Notes: generated from the sequence alone by a model not told the origin. DNA of 43,281 bases from Patulibacter sp. (GCF_030655195.1 NZ_JAURWA010000128.1:1-43281), one strand, 5' to 3'; shown: positions 16,348 through 25,735, counted from the stretch's first letter. Made by a program: numbers and translations.

Positions 16348-16926
16348 CTACGGCGTCGTCCCGTCGGACGGCGCCGTCGGGTCGTCCGTCGTCGTCCCCT
16401 GCTCGAGGGCGTCGACCCGGGTGGCCAGGTCGCTCAGCTGACTCTCGAGCCCGCTGGTGTCCGGGGCCTCCGTCGCCTCGGTGGTGGTCGTCTCGCCGGA
16501 CGAGGAGCCTGCCGCGGCGACCGACTTCTGCAGCGCGGTGATGTCGTCCTGCAGGTCCGAGACGTCGCCCTTCGTCGCGCGGTCGGCGACGCGGTCCTCC
16601 AGCCGATCGACGCTCTTGCGCAGCGCCGCCGGGGTGCGGGCGCCGGAGGAGGAGTCGTCGTCGCCACCGGACACGAGCGCCCACGCCGCGACGCCGAGCG
16701 CCACGACGGCGAGGACCGCCAGCGCCGTCATCCACGTGCGCAGCGAGCGGACCTGCTGCTCCAGGGCGTAGAGCTGCGGATCGCCCGGAGCCGCGGCGAG
16801 CGGGCGCTCGCCGGTCGGCGGACCGGCGCCCGGGGGCTGCGCCTGGCGCTCGCGAGGCCGCGGGGGACCGGGCTCCCGCGGCGGCATGGGCAGCCGACGC
16901 GTCGGTGGATCCTCGTCGTAGCTCAT
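16348..16926 (-). CDS. Single-pass membrane protein with extracytoplasmic coiled coil
   Basis: 192 residues, no family recognised. Residues ~1-55 are Pro/Arg-rich and probably cytoplasmic. One strong membrane helix spans about 66-86 (MTALAVLAVVALGVAAWALV). After a Ser/Asp-rich stretch comes a heptad region (LRKSVDRLEDRVADRATKGD to DITALQKSVAA) and a shorter second one (GLESQLSDLATRVDALEQ), separated by a Thr/Glu linker. The layout suggests a small bitopic protein forming an external coiled coil, perhaps dimeric. It lies 75 bp downstream of the polytopic membrane protein gene on the same strand and may share its transcript. Confidence 0.65.
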   Translation of the reverse strand: MSYDEDPPTRRLPMPPREPGPPRPRERQAQPPGAGPPTGERPLAAAPGDPQLYALEQQVRSLRTWMTALAVLAVVALGVAAWALVSGGDDDSSSGARTPAALRKSVDRLEDRVADRATKGDVSDLQDDITALQKSVAAAGSSSGETTTTEATEAPDTSGLESQLSDLATRVDALEQGTTTDDPTAPSDGTTP

Positions 16927-17001
16927 GGCCGACCCGTACCCGCCGCCGCGCCCGGGACACGAACGGGCGCGGTCGTGCGTCCGCCCGGCCCGTTGCCGGC
17001 G

Positions 17002-18921
17002 TCAGTCCGCCGCGCCGGCGCCCGCCGCGACGTGCCGCCGCCCGGCCCGGCCCGGCGCGACCGGGTCGGCCGCGCGGGCCGCGTCCCCACCGGACCCCCG
17101 CCGCGGGCCCTTCTGCATGCGCCCGACGCGGACGACGATCGCCGCGAGCAGCACGATCATCAGGAGGATCGACAGCAGCACGGTCAGCGTCGCCGCGGTC
17201 CAGAGCCACGTCGCGACGCCCGGCTTGCGCTCGATCTGCATCAGCGCGCGGTCGGCGACCATCGGGCGGGTGACCTGGGCGCGGGCCGGGAAGCCGCCGA
17301 AGGCGATGGCCGGATCGGCCGCCATGCGGATCGGGGCGGACAGCATCGTCCGGCCCTCCTGCACGCGCACGAACGACTTCCAGGTCCCCGTCAGCGGGAC
17401 CGGCGAGGTCGAGACGTACGACCCGTCGCCCTGGCGCCGCAGGTCGTCCAGGTACCGCCCCTTGCCCTGCCAGCCCAGCGCGGAGACGTACATCGCGTCC
17501 TCCGTGTCGACGTTCGAGAACGAGACGCGCAGGTCGCCGACGGTCTGCGGGCCGCCCGTCCCCGGCACGTCGGCCTGGCGCAGGTTCGAGAGCGCCATCG
17601 TCACGCGCGCGTCCTTCGGCGTGGTGGCGAGGAACGCGTTGACGCCCAGGGCGATCACGAGCAGGCCCGCGGCGGACGCCACGACGAGCGGACGACGCAG
17701 GACCGGGCCGCGGCGCGACGGGGCCAGCGTGCCCTGGAGCGCCTGCGCCATGAGGGCGCCGAGGACACCGCCGGCGACCCCGGCGAGGATCGCGACGGGG
17801 ACGCCCTCGGGCAGCATCGCGGGCGTCCACGGGATCGGCATGATCGCGTGGGTCCAGGCGTACTCCGAGGCGAAGCCGACGGTGCCGATCAGGACGCCGG
17901 CGACCGCGCCGAAGCGGACGGGGCTGCGCCAGGCGCCCCGGATGGCGAGCAGCTCGACGATCAGCACCTCGACCACGAACAGCGGCATGCCCGGCGCGGT
18001 GACCTCGAGCGGGCCGCCGATCATCAGCGACATGAAGACCTGCATCGGTGCCCAGATGGCGAGCGCCAGGAGCGCCGAGCCGCGGCCGCCCCAGATCCGC
18101 GCCAGGACGAGCGCCTGACCGGCGCCCAGGGCGAGCAGGAGCGGGTGCCAGACCATCCGGTACTGCGGGACGCCCCAGTTGAACTCGTGCAGCGACGCGG
18201 CCCAGAGGTAGAGGAAGATCGCGGCCAGCAGCGCGGGCAGCGGGCGCATCAGCGCGTTCTTCCCGTTCGCCGGCTCGCGGCCGACGGAGCGCGCGCCCTC
18301 GACCAGCAGGAGGACGCCGGCGGTGCCGCCCACGGCGGTGCCGGCGACGATCATCAGGTGCGTCGGGCCCCAGAGGGTCACGTCCTGCCCGAAGGTGCGG
18401 TGCCACAGGTCGTCGAGCGGGAACGCGGCGAAGCCGAACGCGCCGCCGGCCAGCAGCAGGACGCCGCCTGCGGGAAGCGGCCACAGCCCCCTGATCCGCA
18501 GAGCGACCGGCGACGAGCGCGCCGGGTTCTTCGGCGCCATGCCGATGGCGAGCAGCCCCATCTGGAAGACGCCGAAGAGGCCGACGAGCAGCGGGTAGTG
18601 CGCCGTCGTGCCGAGCGGGCCCTCGTCGCGGCCGACGTCGATGTGCAGACCGATGTCCCAGGTCGCGCCCAGGATGATGATCGTGGCGAACGCGACGGTG
18701 GAGATGCCGGGGACCGCTGCCCAGCCGGGGATCCCGATCGTGCGCTCCGCCAGCGCCGAGAGCGCGCGCAGCGGCTTGGCGCCACCGGCGCGGTAGCGGG
18801 CGATCAGGAGCAGCATCAGCAGCGTGACGCCGGTCGTGGCGGCCGCGACGATCGCGATCTGGTCCAGTGGCGCGCCGCCGCCCTCGGAGCGTGCGGCGGC
18901 CTTTGCGAGAAGTGGGCTCAT
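17002..18921 (-). CDS. Polytopic membrane protein, His-rich, with C-terminal FixH/YtkA-like domain
   Basis: 639 residues from MSPLLAK; the frame extends upstream but that part has no membrane character. I count roughly 11-12 hydrophobic helices. Histidines cluster at helix ends: GLHIDVGRDEG, TTAHYPLLVG, DDLWHRTFGQ, WGPTHLMIVAG, LHEFNWGVPQ and RMVWHPLLL. The C-terminal ~180 residues are extracytoplasmic and end with a last membrane helix; the segment GDGSYVSTSPVPLTGTWKSF resembles FixH/YtkA-type beta domains that appear near metal or cytochrome oxidase systems. The full protein matches no family I know. The promoter region is shared with the divergent aminotransferase and contains two palindromes. 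A metal- or haem-related membrane role is only an inference. Confidence 0.7.
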   Translation of the reverse strand: MSPLLAKAAARSEGGGAPLDQIAIVAAATTGVTLLMLLLIARYRAGGAKPLRALSALAERTIGIPGWAAVPGISTVAFATIIILGATWDIGLHIDVGRDEGPLGTTAHYPLLVGLFGVFQMGLLAIGMAPKNPARSSPVALRIRGLWPLPAGGVLLLAGGAFGFAAFPLDDLWHRTFGQDVTLWGPTHLMIVAGTAVGGTAGVLLLVEGARSVGREPANGKNALMRPLPALLAAIFLYLWAASLHEFNWGVPQYRMVWHPLLLALGAGQALVLARIWGGRGSALLALAIWAPMQVFMSLMIGGPLEVTAPGMPLFVVEVLIVELLAIRGAWRSPVRFGAVAGVLIGTVGFASEYAWTHAIMPIPWTPAMLPEGVPVAILAGVAGGVLGALMAQALQGTLAPSRRGPVLRRPLVVASAAGLLVIALGVNAFLATTPKDARVTMALSNLRQADVPGTGGPQTVGDLRVSFSNVDTEDAMYVSALGWQGKGRYLDDLRRQGDGSYVSTSPVPLTGTWKSFVRVQEGRTMLSAPIRMAADPAIAFGGFPARAQVTRPMVADRALMQIERKPGVATWLWTAATLTVLLSILLMIVLLAAIVVRVGRMQKGPRRGSGGDAARAADPVAPGRAGRRHVAAGAGAAD

Positions 18922-18961
18922 GGTGCGGGCGATCCGGCTGGGGAACAGGGCGGCCGAGGTG

Positions 18962-18977
18962 CCTACGGAGTCGTAGG
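18962..18977. promoter_or_regulatory. Palindrome CCTACG-GAGT-CGTAGG (operator or leader hairpin)
   Basis: Perfect 6-bp arms with a 4-nt centre. It lies just downstream of a minus-strand TACGGT -10 (18984-18989), so it would cover the transcription start of the membrane protein gene. It could be a repressor site or a short 5' hairpin. Confidence 0.45.
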
Positions 18978-18983
18978 TACGGG

Positions 18984-18989
18984 ACCGTA
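18984..18989 (-). promoter_or_regulatory. Putative -10 box TACGGT for the polytopic membrane protein
   Basis: TACGGT on the minus strand, with TTGCTA (19009-19014) 19 bp upstream as a weak -35. The leader to the ATG at 18921 would be about 55 nt. Confidence 0.4.
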
Positions 18990-19039
18990 GGCGGAGTTGT
19001 ACCACCGGTAGCAATTCCCCGCCACTGGCATTTCGAGCT

Positions 19040-19059
19040 AACTGATGTCAATATCAGTT
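19040..19059. promoter_or_regulatory. Palindromic operator AACTGAT-N6-ATCAGTT
   Basis: The 20-bp site AACTGATGTCAATATCAGTT has perfect 7-bp arms and ends 2 nt before the aminotransferase ATG. It is strikingly AT-rich for this DNA. Its centre contains CAATAT (19049-19054), 7 nt before the ATG, the position of a leaderless -10 box; TGGCAT lies 17 bp further up as a possible -35. A dimeric repressor (TetR-, GntR- or MarR-like) bound here would cover the -10 and start site. Confidence 0.65.
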
Positions 19060-19061
19060 GC

Positions 19062-20513
19062 ATGAGCACGACGCAGAAGGCCAGCCACGCCGGGGCCGCG
19101 GAGCTGCGCCGTTCCGCGCAGGACCACCTCTGGCTGCATTTCACGCAGATGTCCGACTTCGAGAAGCGGCCGCTGCCGATCATCGTCTCGGGCGACGGCT
19201 GCCACCTGACCGACGTCGACGGCAAGCGCTTCCTCGACGGCCTCGCCGGCCTCTTCGCCGTGCAGATCGGCTACTCGCACGGCGAGGAGATCGGCGAGGC
19301 GGCGGCCGCCCAGATGCGCGAGCTGCCCTTCTACACGAACTGGAACTACGCCCACCCGCGTGCGATCGAGCTCGCGGAGGAGGTCGCGTCGCTCGCGCCG
19401 GAGAACTTCAACCGCGTCTTCTTCACCTCGGGCGGCGCCGAGTCCGTCGAGTCCGCGTGGAAGATCGCCCGGCAGTACCACGCGCTCAACGGCGAGCGCC
19501 GTTGGAAGGCCATCGGGCGCGACGTCGCCTACCACGGCACCACGATGGGCGCGCTGTCGATCACGGGCGTCGAGTCGATCCGCAACCCCTTCGAGCCGCT
19601 CGTCCCGCAGGTCTCCCACGTCCGCAACACGGACCGCTTCCACCGTCCCGAGGGCGAGACGGAGGAGCAGTTCACCGCGATGCTGCTCGACGACATGGAG
19701 CACCGGATCCTCTCCGAGGGCCCCGAGACGATCGCGATGGTCATCCTCGAGCCCGTGCAGAACTCCGGTGGCGCGTTCACGCCGCCGAAGGGCTACTTCC
19801 AGGGCGTCCGGGCCCTCTGCGACGAGTACGGGATCCTGCTCTGCGCCGACGAGGTCATCACCGGCTTCGGGCGCCTCGGCGACTGGTTCGGCTCGCTGAA
19901 GTACGACATCCGCCCCGACCTCCTGACGTCCGCCAAGGGCCTCTCGTCGGCCTACGCCTCGATCGGCGCGCTGCTCGTGTCGGACAAGGTCGCCGAGCCG
20001 TTCTACGGCCACGAGCAGATGTTCAAGCACGGCATCACCTTCGGCGGGCACCCGGTCCAGGCCGCGATCGCGCTGAAGAACATCGAGATCATGAAGCGCC
20101 TGGACGTCGTCGGGCACGTGAACCGCGAGCAGGACGCGTTCCGCCGCACGCTCGAGCCGCTGCTCGACCTGCCGATCGTCGGCGACCTGCGCGGGACCGG
20201 GTTCTTCTACGCGCTCGAGCTCGTCAAGGACAAGGACACGAAGCAGGGCTTCTCCTCGTCCGAGGGCAAGGACCTGCTGCAGAACTTCCTCTCCGACCGC
20301 CTCTTCGACGCCGGCCTGATCTGCCGCGCGGACGACCGCGGCGAGCCGGTCATCCAGGTGTCCCCGCCGCTGGTGGCCGACCAGGCGATCTTCGACGAGA
20401 TGACGGGCATCCTCGGCGAGGTCCTGACGGAGGCCACCGCGCGGGTCAAGGCGATGCCGTCGGGCTCGGTCGGCGACGAGCTGCGCGCGGGCAACCAGAG
20501 CGCCCAGGGGTGA
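19062..20513 (+). CDS. Class III PLP aminotransferase, second paralogue
   Basis: 483 residues, a paralogue of the protein at 10919. FFTSGGAESVESAWKIAR (~120-137), AYHGTTMGALSITG (~156-169), LEPVQNSGGA, CADEVITGFGRLG (Asp263, Glu264) and TSAKGLSSAY (Lys292) give a complete class III active site. This copy keeps the normal Asp-Glu pair that the first copy has changed. Likely acceptor is pyruvate, with an omega-amino acid or diamine as donor, for example GABA or putrescine. No Shine-Dalgarno precedes the ATG; a palindromic operator overlapping a leaderless promoter does. It is therefore likely induced separately from the first aminotransferase. Confidence 0.88.
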   Translation: MSTTQKASHAGAAELRRSAQDHLWLHFTQMSDFEKRPLPIIVSGDGCHLTDVDGKRFLDGLAGLFAVQIGYSHGEEIGEAAAAQMRELPFYTNWNYAHPRAIELAEEVASLAPENFNRVFFTSGGAESVESAWKIARQYHALNGERRWKAIGRDVAYHGTTMGALSITGVESIRNPFEPLVPQVSHVRNTDRFHRPEGETEEQFTAMLLDDMEHRILSEGPETIAMVILEPVQNSGGAFTPPKGYFQGVRALCDEYGILLCADEVITGFGRLGDWFGSLKYDIRPDLLTSAKGLSSAYASIGALLVSDKVAEPFYGHEQMFKHGITFGGHPVQAAIALKNIEIMKRLDVVGHVNREQDAFRRTLEPLLDLPIVGDLRGTGFFYALELVKDKDTKQGFSSSEGKDLLQNFLSDRLFDAGLICRADDRGEPVIQVSPPLVADQAIFDEMTGILGEVLTEATARVKAMPSGSVGDELRAGNQSAQG

Positions 20514-20520
20514 GCCCGCA

Positions 20521-20556
20521 GCGGCACGGACGCCCCCTCCGGGTGCCCCGTGCCGC
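20521..20556. terminator. Bidirectional hairpin between convergent genes
   Basis: GCGGCACGG and CCGTGCCGC form a perfect 9-bp stem around an 18-nt loop that can itself pair in part. It lies 7 bp after the aminotransferase stop and faces the convergent LCP gene. Confidence 0.5.
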
Positions 20557-20614
20557 GCCGCAGGCCGACCCGGTGTCGACCCGAGACGCACGGGGCGGGG
20601 CCCGGCCTTCTCTC

Positions 20615-22183
20615 CTAGCGGCGGTGCAGGCTCTTGGCGATCGCGTACATCTCCGCGCCGTCGAGCTCGTCGGTCAGGGTGTTGGTGATCCAGTACGTGC
20701 CGCCGCCGTCCGGGTCGCGCCAGAACAGCCGGTGCACGCGGCGCCCGACGTACTGGACGCTCCACGTCCGGCCGCCGATGCGGACGACGTCGCTCGCCAG
20801 GTCCAGGGCGGGCGGGGCCTTCCAGCCCGTGCCCTGGATGCCGTAGGCCTGGCCGGTCGCCGTCCGGGCGACGACGCGGTAGGCCGGCCACCCGCCGCGG
20901 CCCCGCGGTCCGGCGATCCGGTAGCCGCGGCCGGCCGCGAGGTCGTAGCCCGCCGATCCGGGCCGCAGGTCGGGGACGAAGACCGCGAGGCGCCCGGCGC
21001 CGCGGGCCACCCGACGGGCGACCGCCCGGGCCCCGGCGACGTCGCGCACGAGCGAGGACGGGCTGCTCGTCCGCAGCCGTCGGCCGCGCCCGGGCAGCAC
21101 GGCGGGGCGCCCGGTGCGCTCCTCCACGGGGGTCTTCTGCGCCGGCAGCCGCGGGTCCAGGAAGCGGTCGCGGGCCCGTCGGAGCGCCGCCTCCGAGGCG
21201 AGCACGTCGCCCGACCCGTCGGTCGCGTCGCGGATCCCGTCGATCTCGACGCGCGCGGTCGGGCGCCCGACGACGTAGACCGCGAGCCGCACGAGCTCCG
21301 CGAGCCCCTCGCGCGTCCCGGCGTCCTTCCCGATCAGCCGCGCCAGCCGGGGCAGCAGCCCGCCGTCGAGGACCGCGAGCGGGTCGATCTGCGTGCGGGC
21401 CTCGGTGAGGAAGTTCGCCTGGCGCGCCTCGCGGACGAAGTCGCTGTCCCCGATCCGGTAGCGCACGTAGGCCAGGGCGTCCTCGCCGCACAGCCGCGCG
21501 TAGCCCGCGGGCTGGTCGATCTCGGCGTGCCCGGCGCCCGGTGGGACGAGGTAACGCCGGTCGACGTCGGCGTAGAGGCAGCCCAGGGCGTTGACGATCT
21601 TCGCGAAGGTCCCGAAGCGGACGGAGAGGACGTCGTCGATCTCGAACGGGTCGTCCTCCGTGCCGAGCACCTCGGTCCCGACGATCTCGGTCAGCCGGCG
21701 CTGCCCGCCCTGGAACCACGCCTGGTTCAGCTTGTCCCGGTCGCGCCCCCCGAGCGCCTCGACCCGCAGGTCGCGGGGCAGGGAGAGCATCGCGGTCGCC
21801 TTCGCCCGCGGGTCCAGCCGGACGAGCAGCATCGTGTCGGAGCGCGTGCGGGCGTTCGGTCCGTCCGCGAACCGGCGGTCCAGCCCGGCGAGCAGGATCG
21901 TGCGCGCCTCGCCGGGGTCGGGCAGGTCGACGGCGGGGAGCGGGGTCGTCTGCGGCGCGTCGGGCGTCGCGTCGCCGACGGAGTCGTCCCCTCCCCCGCA
22001 GCCGGCGAGCGCCGCCGGGGCGGCCACGGCGAGCACCGCGGTCACCAGCACCGGCACGAGCCGGCGGGCGAGCGCGGGTCGGCCGCAGCGGGGTGGCCGA
22101 CCGGCCGGGCGCTGCGGGCTCACGCGGCGTGCCGGACGACGACGGCGGTCTGCTGGGACGACGGCGACGGCACGCGATCCCAT
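20615..22183 (-). CDS. LytR-CpsA-Psr (LCP) family protein, lipoprotein-anchored
   Basis: 522 residues. The start MGSRAVAVVP leads to a basic stretch, a hydrophobic segment (LVPVLVTAVLAVAAPAALA, ~42-60) and a lipobox ALAGC (Cys62). The LCP domain follows: ARTILLAGLDRR, NARTRSDTMLLVRLDP (Arg114, Asp116), LSLPRDLRV and DRDKLNQAW, the residues that bind the polyprenyl pyrophosphate. A later block, ALAYVRYRIGDSDFVREARQ, is also typical. LCP enzymes attach glycopolymers to peptidoglycan outside the cell. Most are anchored by a membrane helix; a lipobox is unusual. The C-terminal ~140 residues form a second, extracellular domain (LytR_C-like). Confidence 0.88.
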   Translation of the reverse strand: MGSRAVAVVPADRRRRPARRVSPQRPAGRPPRCGRPALARRLVPVLVTAVLAVAAPAALAGCGGGDDSVGDATPDAPQTTPLPAVDLPDPGEARTILLAGLDRRFADGPNARTRSDTMLLVRLDPRAKATAMLSLPRDLRVEALGGRDRDKLNQAWFQGGQRRLTEIVGTEVLGTEDDPFEIDDVLSVRFGTFAKIVNALGCLYADVDRRYLVPPGAGHAEIDQPAGYARLCGEDALAYVRYRIGDSDFVREARQANFLTEARTQIDPLAVLDGGLLPRLARLIGKDAGTREGLAELVRLAVYVVGRPTARVEIDGIRDATDGSGDVLASEAALRRARDRFLDPRLPAQKTPVEERTGRPAVLPGRGRRLRTSSPSSLVRDVAGARAVARRVARGAGRLAVFVPDLRPGSAGYDLAAGRGYRIAGPRGRGGWPAYRVVARTATGQAYGIQGTGWKAPPALDLASDVVRIGGRTWSVQYVGRRVHRLFWRDPDGGGTYWITNTLTDELDGAEMYAIAKSLHRR

Positions 22184-22194
22184 CAGACCACATG

Positions 22195-22208
22195 CCTGCG
22201 CGCGCAGG
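22195..22208. promoter_or_regulatory. Palindrome CCTGCGCGCGCAGG between divergent genes
   Basis: A perfect 14-bp palindrome in the 44-bp gap between the LCP gene start and the FAD oxidase start. In DNA of this composition it could be chance, but its central placement would suit a shared operator. Confidence 0.3.
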
Positions 22209-22227
22209 GAACGGGCACCGGCCGACC

Positions 22228-23640
22228 ATGAGCGCCTCCGTGTCGCATTGGTTCTCGGCCCTCGGCGGCGACGCCGGGATGCCCGCCGCCCGACCGCCGC
22301 TGGACGGCGACCGACGCGTCGACGTCTGCATCGTCGGCGGGGGCTACACGGGCCTCTGGACCGCGTACGAGCTGCGGCGCACGCACCCGGAGCTCGAGGT
22401 CCTCGTCGTGGAGCGCGAGGTCTGCGGCTTCGGCGCGTCGGGGCGCAACGGCGGCTGGGTGCAGGGCGCGCTGGCCGGCGACCCGTCGACGTGGACGGGC
22501 CGCGGCGACCCGGAGGGCGCCCGGCGCATGCGGGCCGCGATCCGGTCGACCGTCGGCGAGATCGCGTCGGTGGTGCAGGCCGAGGGCATCGCCTGCGACC
22601 TGCTCGTCGGCGGCACGCTGACCATCGCCCGCTCCGCCGTGGAGCTCGATCGGCTGCGCGAGCTGGAGCACGCCGCCCGCCGGGACGGCCTGTGGGACGA
22701 GGGCGAGGACGCGCTCCTCGGCCCGGACGAGGTCGCCGCACGCGTGCGGATCCCCGGCGCCGTCGGCGCGCTGTTCGACCCGGCGTGCGCGCGGGTGCAG
22801 CCGGCAGCGCTGGCCCGGGGCCTGGCCGACGCCGTCGAGCGGGCCGGAGCGACGATCGTCGAGGGGACGGCGGTGACCGCGATCGAGCCGATCCGCGGGA
22901 CCGTCCCCGCCGTCGCCCGCACGGACCACGGGGACGTCCACGCCCGCTGGGTCGTCCGCGCGACGGAGGGCTACACCCCGGAGCTGCCCGGCGAGCGCCG
23001 CACCCTCGCGCCGATCACGAGCTCGATGATCGTCACCGAGCCGCTCGGCGCCGAGCGGTGGGCGCAGGTCGGCTGGGACGGCGCGGAGACGATCCTCGAC
23101 GCCGGCCCGCTCTACCACTACCTCCAGCGCACGGCCGACGGCCGGATCGCCATCGGCGGGCGCGGCGTGCCGTACCGCTACGGCTCGCGGACGGACCGCG
23201 AGGGCCCGGTGCCCGCGTCGACCGTCGCGACGCTGCGCGACGGCCTCGTCCGGCTCTTCGGGCCCGCGCTGACGGACGTCGCCGTCGACGACGCGTGGCA
23301 CGGCGTCCTCGGCGTCGCCCGCGACTGGACCCCGTTCGTGACGGCGGACAGCGCGACCGGGGTGGCCTCCGCCGGCGGCTACGTCGGCGAGGGCGTCGCC
23401 GCATCGAACCTGGCCGGCCGCACCCTGCGCGACCTGCTCGTCGGGCGCCGCTCGGACCTCGCGGCGCTGCCCTGGGTGCTGCCGCCCGGCGGCCGGCCGC
23501 CGCGCTGGGAGCCGGAGCCCTTGCGCTGGGCGGGCGTCCGCGGCGTCTACGGCCTGCTCGGCCTGGGCCAGGAGATCGAGCGCCGGACGGGCCGCCCCTC
23601 GCGGGTCACGGCCCTGGCCGAGCGGATCTCGGGGCACTGA
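22228..23640 (+). CDS. FAD-dependent amine oxidoreductase (PuuB/DadA-like)
   Basis: 470 residues of the DAO superfamily. VCIVGGGYTGLWTAYEL (~33-49) is the FAD-binding Rossmann motif, and CGFGASGRNGGWVQGAL (~66-82) is the signature shared with gamma-glutamylputrescine oxidase PuuB and related enzymes. TAVTAIEP, ATEGYTPELPG and RIAIGGRGVPYRYG follow in the usual order, and GYVGEGVAASNLAGRTLRDL closes the FAD site. It likely oxidises a primary or gamma-glutamylated amine to aldehyde, ammonia and hydrogen peroxide. Two aminotransferases, alanine dehydrogenase and an aldehyde dehydrogenase nearby support polyamine catabolism. The ATG at 22228 is preferred; an in-frame ATG at 22192 overlaps the palindrome. 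Confidence 0.88.
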   Translation: MSASVSHWFSALGGDAGMPAARPPLDGDRRVDVCIVGGGYTGLWTAYELRRTHPELEVLVVEREVCGFGASGRNGGWVQGALAGDPSTWTGRGDPEGARRMRAAIRSTVGEIASVVQAEGIACDLLVGGTLTIARSAVELDRLRELEHAARRDGLWDEGEDALLGPDEVAARVRIPGAVGALFDPACARVQPAALARGLADAVERAGATIVEGTAVTAIEPIRGTVPAVARTDHGDVHARWVVRATEGYTPELPGERRTLAPITSSMIVTEPLGAERWAQVGWDGAETILDAGPLYHYLQRTADGRIAIGGRGVPYRYGSRTDREGPVPASTVATLRDGLVRLFGPALTDVAVDDAWHGVLGVARDWTPFVTADSATGVASAGGYVGEGVAASNLAGRTLRDLLVGRRSDLAALPWVLPPGGRPPRWEPEPLRWAGVRGVYGLLGLGQEIERRTGRPSRVTALAERISGH

Positions 23641-23655
23641 GGCCCCGCGGTCCGC

Positions 23656-24876
<1,221 letters not shown>

Positions 24877-24882
24877 GCCTCG

Positions 24883-24888
24883 ACGCTA
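24883..24888 (-). promoter_or_regulatory. -10 box TAGCGT, leaderless start of the acyl-CoA dehydrogenase
   Basis: TAGCGT on the minus strand ends 6 nt before the ATG at 24876. No Shine-Dalgarno is present. Confidence 0.55.
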
Positions 24889-24955
24889 CCTCAGACCCCG
24901 CGGCCACCGGGACACGGCCCCGGCGGCCCGGGGCCGACACGGGCGGGGCCCGGTC

Positions 24956-25723
24956 TCAGCGCCCCTTCCAGACCGGGTCGCGCCGCTCCTTGAACGCGAT
25001 GGCGCCCTCGCGCGCGTCCTCCGAGAACAGCACCGGGCCGGCGATCTCGCCCTGCTTCTCCCAGAACTCCTGCTCGCCCCAGTCGCCCTGGGCGTGCAGG
25101 ATGCGCTTGGACGACGCCAGACCGAGCGGCCCGTTCGGCACGATCCTCGCGGCCAGCTCGAACGCGGCGTCCAGCGCGCCGCCCGCGGGCGTGACCCGGT
25201 TGACGAGCCCCACCTCGTAGCCGCGCCGCCCGGTGATCGGGTCGCCGGTCAGCGCCATCTCCATCGCCACCCCCATCGGGATGCGCTCCGGCAGGCGTCT
25301 GAGCGCACCACCCGCGGCCACGAGCGAGCGCTTGACCTCGGGGATGCCGAGCTTCGCGTCCTCCGCTGCGACGAGCAGGTCGGCACAGAGCGCGATCTCG
25401 AGGCCGCCCGCGACGGCGAAGCCCTCGACGGCGGCGATGACCGGCTTGGCGGGCCGCTGCTGCGCCATCCCGGCGAAGCCGCGCTCGGGGTCGAACGGCA
25501 GCTCGCCCTTGGCGAACGCGGCCAGGTCCATCCCGGCCGAGAAGCCCTTCCCGGCCCCGGTGAGGATGCCGACGATGAGCTCCGGGTCGTCCTCGAGCTG
25601 CCGGATCGCCGCTCCGATCGCGTCCGAGACGGCCTTGTTGACGGCGTTGCGCTGATCGGGCCGGTTGATGGTGATGAGGAGCACCGCGTCGCGGCGCTCG
25701 ACGAGGACGGGCTGGTCGGTCAT
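24956..25723 (-). CDS. Enoyl-CoA hydratase/isomerase (crotonase family)
   Basis: 255 residues. The crotonase oxyanion hole is formed by KGFSAGMDLAAF (~59-70) and VEGFAVAGGLEIALCADLLV (~99-118). LGIPEVKRSLVAAGGALRRL (~125-144) is the trimer and active-site segment. One catalytic glutamate position, the one equivalent to Glu164 of the rat hydratase, falls in an AAGG stretch here, so hydratase activity is not certain and an isomerase or other crotonase reaction is possible. Upstream of and on the same strand as the acyl-CoA dehydrogenase. A TAGCAT -10 box ends 6 nt before the ATG, so it is probably leaderless. Confidence 0.9.
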   Translation of the reverse strand: MTDQPVLVERRDAVLLITINRPDQRNAVNKAVSDAIGAAIRQLEDDPELIVGILTGAGKGFSAGMDLAAFAKGELPFDPERGFAGMAQQRPAKPVIAAVEGFAVAGGLEIALCADLLVAAEDAKLGIPEVKRSLVAAGGALRRLPERIPMGVAMEMALTGDPITGRRGYEVGLVNRVTPAGGALDAAFELAARIVPNGPLGLASSKRILHAQGDWGEQEFWEKQGEIAGPVLFSEDAREGAIAFKERRDPVWKGR

Positions 25724-25729
25724 GGCGCG

Positions 25730-25735
25730 ATGCTA
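25730..25735 (-). promoter_or_regulatory. -10 box TAGCAT, leaderless start of the crotonase gene
   Basis: TAGCAT on the minus strand ends 6 nt before the ATG at 25723, with no Shine-Dalgarno. The 94-bp divergent region also holds the promoter of the MBL-fold gene. Confidence 0.55.

Noticed and set aside
22195-22208. High-confidence operator between the LCP and FAD oxidase genes
   Set aside because: The palindrome is pure GC and short palindromes are frequent in this composition; listed only as low confidence.
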